Shown: in pieces, positions 58,329 to 64,000 of the stretch
Position numbering within the stretch: the first letter of the stretch is position 1
Layout of the letters: every line of letters starts with the position of its first letter
Made by a program: the position numbers and the translations under genes
The notes under the pieces: generated by a model
Databases searched by the model: none
Seen by the model: only the letters and a program-made list of their open reading frames with translations
What the model was told of the DNA's origin: nothing
From: Phycisphaerae bacterium
Lineage (GTDB): Bacteria; Planctomycetota; Phycisphaerae; UBA1845; UTPLA1
DNA length: 64,000 nt
Reading direction: 5' to 3'
Assembly: GCA_035275405.1 (NCBI GenBank)
Contig: DATEMU010000004.1
Coordinates: forward strand, 124,001 to 188,000

Positions 58329-61142
58329 CTAGGGAACCTTACGATTCGCCGGCACGGGCGTAGTTTTGCGCGGGATCGCGTCGGCGCTGGCGACGACGAT
58401 GTCTTCGGCCTTCATTCCGCTTCTTCGCTCGAAGGCCGACATTTTTCCGACTTCCAAAAACGTCTGTGGGTTCAGCGTGCCGAACAACTGGATCAGCGTC
58501 GCCACAACGCCCGTCCAGCCGGTCTGGTGGCTCGCGCCGATGCCGGCCCCGTTGTCGCCGTGGAAATATTCGTAGAAGAGCACATCGTCGCGCCAGTGGG
58601 GGTCGGATTGGAATTTTTCCGAATCGCCATAGACGGGTCGCCGGCCGTCCGAGTCGCGCAGGAAAATCCGCGTCAGCCGATCGGCAATTTCCTTGGCCAC
58701 CTCGAAGAGGTTCATCAGGCGGCCGGAACCCGTGGGGCATTCAATGCAGAATTTGTCGCCGTAATAAAGGTAGTAGCTGAGCAGCGACCGGATGATCAGG
58801 ACATTGACCGGCAGCCAGATCGGCCCGCGCCAGTTGGAATTCCCGCCGAATGCGCCGGTCGTGGACTCCGCCGGCGAGTAATCGACGCGGTGTTCTTGAC
58901 CATCTACGTGCACGACGTAGGGGTGTTTTTCGTGGAACTTGGAAAGGGATCGGATGCCATAGGGGCTGAGGAACTCCTGCTCGTCGAGCATCTTTGAAAG
59001 AACTCGACGGAGCCGCTCGGGGTTGAGTAGAGCGACGATCCCCCGATCGCCAACACCCAGGTGGCCCGGACCGGTGGGGTGAATATTCTTCATCAGGTCC
59101 GGCATTTGCCGGGCGCGCTCGCGCCAGTGGGCCGCCGATTTTGCGACGATATCGCGCTGCCAGGGTTCAACCACGGTGGCCGCACAGAGGGGGAGGAGCC
59201 CTACCATGGAGCGCACCTTAAGCCGTTGAGCTGTGCCGTCAGGGAGCCGCAATACGTCGTAGTAGAATCCGTCCTCCTCGTCCCACATCCCCTCTTCGCC
59301 GGGTCGGTTCATGCCTGCGGCAATCCACAGGAAGTGGTCCACGAACTTGGAGACGAGTTCCTCGTAGTTGGGGTCCTGCGTCGCCAGCCGGATGCCAAGC
59401 TCAATCATGTTCTGGCAGAAGAAGGCCATCCAGGCCGTGCCGTCCGCCTGTTCCAGATATCCGCCGGTCGGCAGCGGCGCGCTGCGATCAAAGACGCCGA
59501 TGTTGTCCAGGCCGAGGAACCCGCCTTCGAAGACATTTTTGCCTGACCGATCCTTGCGGTTCAGCCACCAGGTGAAATTGCACAGCAGCCGGTGGTAGAT
59601 CGACTTCAGAAACTCCGTGTCCAACTTGCCCGATTGCCCCAATTCGCTGCGGGCCAGGAAGAGCGTCGCCCAGGCGTGGACCGGAGGATTGACATCGCTG
59701 AAGTTCCATTCGTACGCGGGAATCTGGCCGCTGGGATGCAGATAGTGGTCGCTCAACATCAGCTCGAGTTGGTCTTTGGCAAAATCCGGGTCGACGGCTG
59801 CCAGGGCGACGGCGTGAAAGGCGAGGTCCCAGGCCGCGTACCACGGATACTCCCACTTGTCGGGCATGGAGATGATGTGGTCGTTGACCATGTGGACCCA
59901 TTCCCGGTTACGGGAGTGGCGGCTGTTGGGCTTTAGGGGATGGGCCTGGTGCTCGTCGAGCCATTGGTTCGCGTCCAGGTAGTAATACTGTTTGCCCCAG
60001 AGCATGCCGGCCAGGGCCTGTCGCATGACGTTGGCCGCGTCGGCATCGCAGCCGGGCGGAACAATGGCAGCGAAGAATTCGTCGGCCTCGCGGAGCCGCT
60101 CATCGAAGATCTGATCGAAGCGGCGGCCAAAAAGATCAACGGCGGCGGGGGTTTCCGTCTTGTTCAGCTTATCCGGCAAGACCTCCACCAGGCGCAATCG
60201 GATCTCTTTGAATTCACCGGCGCCAACGGTGATCTGGTAGTGAGCCGCTGCCTTGGTGCCGATTTGATTCGGGTTGACGAGGTCAACGCGCCCATGGACC
60301 ACGGCATTGTGGATGCCGTCTTTGACATACGGGTTGACGTTGGGCGTTCCGAAGAGGCGCTCGGTGTTCGACTCGTTCTCGGTGAACAAAAGCGGCACAT
60401 CCCCCTCGCAGTGGAGACAGAATACGCCGAGATTGGGATGGGCCGACGCGATTACCGCCGACTTGCCGCGCCCCTCGATCTGTTTAAGTTGGGGACGGGG
60501 CTGGGACAACTCACCGGACCAGGTGTTACGAAACCAGACCGTCGGCAGGACGTGCAGCGCGGCGGCCTCCGGTCCCCGGTTATGGATGCGGATGCGAATC
60601 AGCACGTCGTCCGGCGCGGCCTTGGCGTACTCGATAATCACATCGAAATAGCGATCTTCCTTGAAGACCCCGGTGTCGATCAGTTCGTATTCCGGTTCGT
60701 TGCGGTTGCGCCGGCGATTGGTATCCACGATGTCGCTGTAGGGGTAGGCTGCCTGGGGATACTTGTAGAGGTACTTCATGTAGGAATGCGTCGGCGTGCT
60801 GTCGAGGTAGTAGTAGTACTCCTTGACGTCCTCGCCGTGGTTACCCTCGCTGTTGGTCAGGCCGAACAGCCGCTCTTTAAGGATCGGGTCCTTTCCATTC
60901 CACAGCGCCAGGGCGAAACACAGCCGCTGATGGTCGTCCGAGACGCCGGCGATCCCGTCTTCACCCCAGCGGTACACGCGCGAACGAGCCTGATCGTGGC
61001 TGAAGTAGTCCCAGGCACTGCCATCGGCGCTGTAATCCTCCCGGACGGTGCCCCATTGCCGCTCGCTGAGGTAGGGCCCCCACTTTTTCCAAGGGGCAGT
61101 TCCTTCACGGGCTTCCTGAAGTCGAATTCGTTCTTTTGACAT
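58329..61142 (-). CDS. GH63-like glycoside hydrolase (MGH1-type glucosidase)
   Basis: A 937-residue protein resembling bacterial members of the GH63/mannosylglycerate-hydrolase-like (alpha/alpha)6 barrel family. It begins WGPYLSERQWGTVREDYS, a hallmark of a large bacterial subfamily, has a beta-sandwich N-terminal part (70-330) and a helical barrel (about 390-900) with WDLAFHAVALAAVDPDFAK, GFLGLDNIGVFDRS, GMWDEEDGFYYDVL and NSNWRGPIWLPVNVLIIRSL. Acidic residues in these stretches are the likely catalytic ones. No signal peptide, so probably cytoplasmic, acting on alpha-glucosides. The start is ATG 61142 behind AAAGGAG; a start at 61196 adds 18 residues. Confidence 0.88.
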   Translation of the reverse strand: MSKERIRLQEAREGTAPWKKWGPYLSERQWGTVREDYSADGSAWDYFSHDQARSRVYRWGEDGIAGVSDDHQRLCFALALWNGKDPILKERLFGLTNSEGNHGEDVKEYYYYLDSTPTHSYMKYLYKYPQAAYPYSDIVDTNRRRNRNEPEYELIDTGVFKEDRYFDVIIEYAKAAPDDVLIRIRIHNRGPEAAALHVLPTVWFRNTWSGELSQPRPQLKQIEGRGKSAVIASAHPNLGVFCLHCEGDVPLLFTENESNTERLFGTPNVNPYVKDGIHNAVVHGRVDLVNPNQIGTKAAAHYQITVGAGEFKEIRLRLVEVLPDKLNKTETPAAVDLFGRRFDQIFDERLREADEFFAAIVPPGCDADAANVMRQALAGMLWGKQYYYLDANQWLDEHQAHPLKPNSRHSRNREWVHMVNDHIISMPDKWEYPWYAAWDLAFHAVALAAVDPDFAKDQLELMLSDHYLHPSGQIPAYEWNFSDVNPPVHAWATLFLARSELGQSGKLDTEFLKSIYHRLLCNFTWWLNRKDRSGKNVFEGGFLGLDNIGVFDRSAPLPTGGYLEQADGTAWMAFFCQNMIELGIRLATQDPNYEELVSKFVDHFLWIAAGMNRPGEEGMWDEEDGFYYDVLRLPDGTAQRLKVRSMVGLLPLCAATVVEPWQRDIVAKSAAHWRERARQMPDLMKNIHPTGPGHLGVGDRGIVALLNPERLRRVLSKMLDEQEFLSPYGIRSLSKFHEKHPYVVHVDGQEHRVDYSPAESTTGAFGGNSNWRGPIWLPVNVLIIRSLLSYYLYYGDKFCIECPTGSGRLMNLFEVAKEIADRLTRIFLRDSDGRRPVYGDSEKFQSDPHWRDDVLFYEYFHGDNGAGIGASHQTGWTGVVATLIQLFGTLNPQTFLEVGKMSAFERRSGMKAEDIVVASADAIPRKTTPVPANRKVP

Positions 61143-61213
61143 GAGGCACTCCTTTGGGGCCGCGAGTGAACGCAGCATACCCTCGGAACCGGACATCGCA
61201 AGTCGCAGTTTTG

Positions 61214-61837
61214 CTAGGGAAACGCCTCGAACCTGCCGGTCATTGAATTAAAGGCCTCGACCTTGCCGGTGTGGATTTCGTAGACCCAGCCGTCGACGGA
61301 GATCCGCCCTTTCCGCAGGCCGTCGGCCACAGCGGGATGTGTTTCCAGGTTCTTTATCTGCAGGAGGACGTTGAGCCTGGTTATCGCAACGAGTCGGACG
61401 TCATCCGCGTCGTCCCTATGATCGCGATCCAGGGCTTCCAGCGCGGGCTCCGCAAAACTAAGCCATTGACGCACCGCCGGAAGCGCGGCGAGCTTTTCAG
61501 GGTGCATAAGCGCCTTCATGGCCCCGCAATTGGAATGACCGCAGATGATGATCTGGCGGACTTGCAGCACAGATAAGGCGTATTCGATGCTGGCCGAGAC
61601 CCCTACTCGCGACCGCTCGTCGTAGACGGGCACGAGGTTTCCGGGGTTTCGCTCGACGAAGATCTCGCCGGGGCCGCTACTGGTCAACAATTCTGGGTCG
61701 ATCCTGGAATCGCCGCATGTCAGGAAAAGGGCGCGCGGGCTTTGAGAAGCTGCCACTCCTTCGTAAAAGTGCCGCCTCTGCGGAAAAACCTCCATCTGGA
61801 ATCGCCGGACACCGTTACGAATCTCATCCATATTCAC
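61214..61837 (-). CDS. Beta-class carbonic anhydrase
   Basis: A 207-residue zinc enzyme interconverting CO2 and bicarbonate. Zinc ligands lie in LFLTCGDSRIDPELL (Cys, with the Asp-Arg dyad) and IICGHSNCGAMKAL (His, Cys); VERNPGNLVP and SIEYALSVLQV are typical too. All active-site residues are present. The start at 61837 (MNMDEI) could also be the second Met at 61831. It is separated by 71 bases from the GH63-like gene and by eight from the DUF4239-like gene, which is read first. Confidence 0.95.
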   Translation of the reverse strand: MNMDEIRNGVRRFQMEVFPQRRHFYEGVAASQSPRALFLTCGDSRIDPELLTSSGPGEIFVERNPGNLVPVYDERSRVGVSASIEYALSVLQVRQIIICGHSNCGAMKALMHPEKLAALPAVRQWLSFAEPALEALDRDHRDDADDVRLVAITRLNVLLQIKNLETHPAVADGLRKGRISVDGWVYEIHTGKVEAFNSMTGRFEAFP

Positions 61838-61845
61838 GCCTTCGC

Positions 61846-62601
61846 CTAACGCGGAGCACTCAGATTCAGTTCAATGAGCGGCGCGTCGCTCAGTTGAATC
61901 AGGCCCGACCGCGGTTTATCTAAATCCATGGTCGTCCACAGTGCGATCCCAATGAGCAGGGCCAGCGATCCGGCCATCAGCGCGGACCTTCGCCCCGCCA
62001 GACCGCAGCCGTATCCGATCATCGCCATCGATATCGCAGAACTGGCTACCAGCAGACCCAGGACGAGCGGGGGAAGATGTTTGCGGCCCGCGGCGACGCG
62101 AGTTGAATGCAAATCGATCACCTCATTCACCGGCACGAGTAGTGCCATGAGCGCGACAGGCTTGGCAGAAACACCATCGCGCGCCGCCTTCCAGATTAGT
62201 TCGTGCAGCCGGCTGATTTCAGCCCTGGCTTCATCCGCCAGCCCGTAACGCAGTGTTGTTGAGACCTGGAGTCGGTGCTTCACGTACTCTGCGAGGGCCG
62301 ATCGAAGTTCGGAGCGGTGTGGCTCGTCCAACAAGTCGGCCCTCAGGTAGGCCGTGCCGATCGCGTTGGCCTCCTCTACGATCAGGTCCTGGCGCTCCAT
62401 GAATCGGGAGGCCGCCCCTGCAAAACTGAAGCCCAGGAGCAAGGCCAGCAGTCCAAGCATGGCGCCCTGAATCGCGCCGAGATGTCCGCCCGCCTGGGCC
62501 TCGCGGGCGACGGTCGGGCGCCGGCCATAGCGGAATCCCAACTCCAGACTTGCTAATAGAAGGAAGAGGAGTGAGGCGGCTGTTGCGATCTCCCCGGTCA
62601 T
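61846..62601 (-). CDS. DUF4239-like (bestrophin-like) membrane protein
   Basis: A 251-residue protein with two membrane helices near the N-terminus (about 5-22 and 43-66), a helical loop of about 110 residues (MERQDLIVEEANAIGTAYLR, then YVKHRLQ...), and two more helices near the C-terminus (about 175-200 and 206-225). GFSFAGAASRFMERQDLIVEEANAIGTAYLR is the typical DUF4239 motif. Function unknown; such proteins are thought to resemble bestrophin channels. ATG 62601 is chosen; an open frame upstream to 62760 looks non-coding. The neighbouring carbonic anhydrase gene could share its message, and a link with bicarbonate or anion flux is a guess. Confidence 0.82.
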   Translation of the reverse strand: MTGEIATAASLLFLLLASLELGFRYGRRPTVAREAQAGGHLGAIQGAMLGLLALLLGFSFAGAASRFMERQDLIVEEANAIGTAYLRADLLDEPHRSELRSALAEYVKHRLQVSTTLRYGLADEARAEISRLHELIWKAARDGVSAKPVALMALLVPVNEVIDLHSTRVAAGRKHLPPLVLGLLVASSAISMAMIGYGCGLAGRRSALMAGSLALLIGIALWTTMDLDKPRSGLIQLSDAPLIELNLSAPR

Positions 62602-62809
62602 GTCAGGTCTCTCATGAGAATGCGTCTGAGTCGATCCGCAATATCGGATCGGAGGACTAGGGTTGCTGCTGCAATCGACCTCGCCCCTCGTCTCGCTCCA
62701 GGGCGAATGGCGCCCGCGGAAGTCGGTGCTTTGACCGCGTCCGGGCGCGCATGGTAGCATCGTTCGTCGAGAAGGGCACGACGCAGAATGCGACCGTGAT
62801 CAGCACACT

Positions 62810-64000
62810 ATGAATTGGCTACAGTGGTATCGCGTTCGAACCTACGTTCGGAGTTCCATCTGGATACTTCCGGTCTTCGGCCTCGTTGCGGCGGCGCTGA
62901 GCGGTCCGCTCGTCTTTTGGACCGACAAGTGGATTCCGTCGAAATCGACCTTTGATCCCGGCGCGACTCGTGAACTGCTGGAGACGCTGGCCGCGTCGAT
63001 GTTCACGCTGATCGTGTTTGTCTCGTCGGCGTTGTTACTCGCGATTCAGCTCGCCAGCGCCCAGTTAACCCCTCGCGTGATCTCGCTCTTTTTCAAGGAT
63101 CGGGTCACGAAATTGGCCCTGACGATCTTCGTATTCACTTTTGCCTTTTCACTCGCGGTCGCCGTTCGCATCAGCGACACCGTACCACTCTTTGCGGTGC
63201 GAGTGGCGGCGTACAGTTGCATGCTCAGTGTGGCCTTCTTCGTTTACATGATTGACCACGTGGGAAAATTCCTGCGGCCCAGCGGCGTCCTCCGCATCGT
63301 CGCCTCCCTGGGGCGTCAGGTCATACGAGACATCTATCCTCAACCTTTCGAAGAATCGGAAGCGAAGACATCGGAACCTGGCGGCGCAGGCGAAGCCACG
63401 CGGACGATCATCAGTACAAAGACTGGCGTGGTCCTCGCGGTCAACGTCCGCGGGCTTGTGTCGCTGGCCCAACGCCATAATTGCTTGATTGAACTCGTTC
63501 CGCAGGTCGGCGAATTCATCGCCCTTGAAGAGCCGCTCTTTCGCATTCTCCAAGGCGGCGCGGAATTGCCTGCGAGCGACTTGCACAATTCGATTGCCGT
63601 GGGGTCCGAGCGCACCATCGAACAGGACCCGGCCTTCGCATTCCGGATCATCGTCGACATCGCCTCCAAGGGCCTTTCGCCCGCCATCAACGACCCGACG
63701 ACCGCCGTGTTGGCGATTGACCAGATTCATCGCCTTCTGCGCATGGTCGGTCTGCGCCATCTCGACGAGGGGATTGTTCGAGATGCGCAGGGCTGCATTC
63801 GTCTCATGTACCGGACGCCGGACTGGGAGGATTTCGTCTATCTCGCCGTGACGGAAATCCGCAATTTCGGGGGCACAAGCATCCAGATCTCGCGACGCTT
63901 GCGAGCCATGCTCGATAATCTGATTCATACGTTGCCGCCGCAGCGCGCGCCGATACTTCGACAGGAACTGAACCGCCTGCAACGCTCCGCCGAACGCAAT
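62810..64000 (+). CDS. DUF2254-like membrane protein (3' end cut by window edge)
   Basis: The frame is open from ATG 62810 to the window end, giving 397 residues with no stop. It begins MNWLQWYRVRTYVRSSIWIL and has four membrane helices (about 17-36, 60-83, 104-122 and 129-148), with TLIVFVSSALLLAIQLASAQ and LTPRVI, both typical of DUF2254 predicted membrane proteins. The cytoplasmic part (150-397) holds DIASKGLSPAINDPTTAVLA, the strongest family motif. Expected total length is about 430, so little is missing. Function unknown. It faces away from the DUF4239-like gene across a 208-base gap. Confidence 0.9.
   Translation, partial: MNWLQWYRVRTYVRSSIWILPVFGLVAAALSGPLVFWTDKWIPSKSTFDPGATRELLETLAASMFTLIVFVSSALLLAIQLASAQLTPRVISLFFKDRVTKLALTIFVFTFAFSLAVAVRISDTVPLFAVRVAAYSCMLSVAFFVYMIDHVGKFLRPSGVLRIVASLGRQVIRDIYPQPFEESEAKTSEPGGAGEATRTIISTKTGVVLAVNVRGLVSLAQRHNCLIELVPQVGEFIALEEPLFRILQGGAELPASDLHNSIAVGSERTIEQDPAFAFRIIVDIASKGLSPAINDPTTAVLAIDQIHRLLRMVGLRHLDEGIVRDAQGCIRLMYRTPDWEDFVYLAVTEIRNFGGTSIQISRRLRAMLDNLIHTLPPQRAPILRQELNRLQRSAERN

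Noticed and set aside
1-64000. tRNA, rRNA, insertion sequences, prophage or integrase genes
   Set aside because: None was recognised on reading both strands; no transposase, integrase or terminal inverted repeats flanking a gene were seen.

Overview
The window is GC-rich, gene-dense bacterial chromosome that reads as a member of the Planctomycetota, probably near Phycisphaerae. The lineage clues are a secreted protein with dockerin-like calcium loops (29802-31271), a membrane protein ending in a Cys4 zinc ribbon of the CPxCGYDLxGN / CPECG type (12416-13099), a lone GspG-like pseudopilin, many secreted proteins of unknown function, and little operon resemblance to model bacteria. The lineage is inferred from gene style. 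No rRNA, tRNA, insertion sequence or CRISPR array was seen, and no database search was possible.

Region 1 (1-2300, minus strand): elongation factor P with an Asn at the loop tip where Lys is usual, an alpha/beta-hydrolase-like protein, and the start of accB (cut by the window edge).

Region 2 (2456-10841, plus strand) is the most unusual part. It looks like a complete ESCRT/Vps4-like membrane-remodelling locus in a bacterium. In order it has a small hydrophobic ORF, a four-helix membrane protein, a Ser/Thr kinase with two zinc ribbons, a one-TM zinc-finger protein, a winged-helix protein fused to an ESCRT-III-like helical domain, a second ESCRT-III-like protein, a PspC-domain protein, a third ESCRT-III-like protein, a small membrane protein, an MIT-like + AAA ATPase with Vps4-clade features, and an SPFH-like / coiled-coil / beta-propeller protein. 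The two free ESCRT-III-like proteins are each exactly 202 residues. An internal start behind a good ribosome binding site in the fusion gene would also give 202 residues.

Region 3 (11050-26610): UDP-glucose dehydrogenase, a PIN-domain toxin/antitoxin pair, nrdR overlapping a second ATP-cone gene, a TMTC-like membrane glycosyltransferase with TPRs, an RNase Z-like protein, a lipoprotein metallopeptidase, lexA, an orphan multi-PAS histidine kinase, a UPF0104 membrane protein, a yeast-type cytosine deaminase and a pseudopilin.

Region 4 (26641-35893): a type III polyketide synthase, FAD oxidoreductase and methyltransferase operon joined by one-base stop/start overlaps (phenolic-lipid type); two secreted proteins; and a 5-oxoprolinase operon (pxpB, pxpC, MFS transporter, pxpA) with overlapping ends.

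Region 5 (36036-47842): two divergent operons around acetyl phosphate. Leftward are a LOG protein, a beta-CASP ribonuclease, phosphofructokinase, RpiB and phosphoketolase. Rightward, behind a sigma-54-like promoter, are a DUF3141/TerB-like protein, phosphotransacetylase, FabI and acetate kinase. Together they form a phosphoketolase route from sugar phosphates to acetyl phosphate, then to ATP plus acetate or to acetyl-CoA.

Region 6 (47872-64000): secreted proteins including tandem DUF2092 genes, one carrying a Gly/Ser/Arg-rich segment and ten 11-residue collagen-like repeats; a signalling operon (CheR, a large hybrid kinase, a REC-PP2C phosphatase); a GH63-like glucosidase; a beta-carbonic anhydrase; and two membrane proteins (DUF4239-like, and DUF2254-like cut by the window end).
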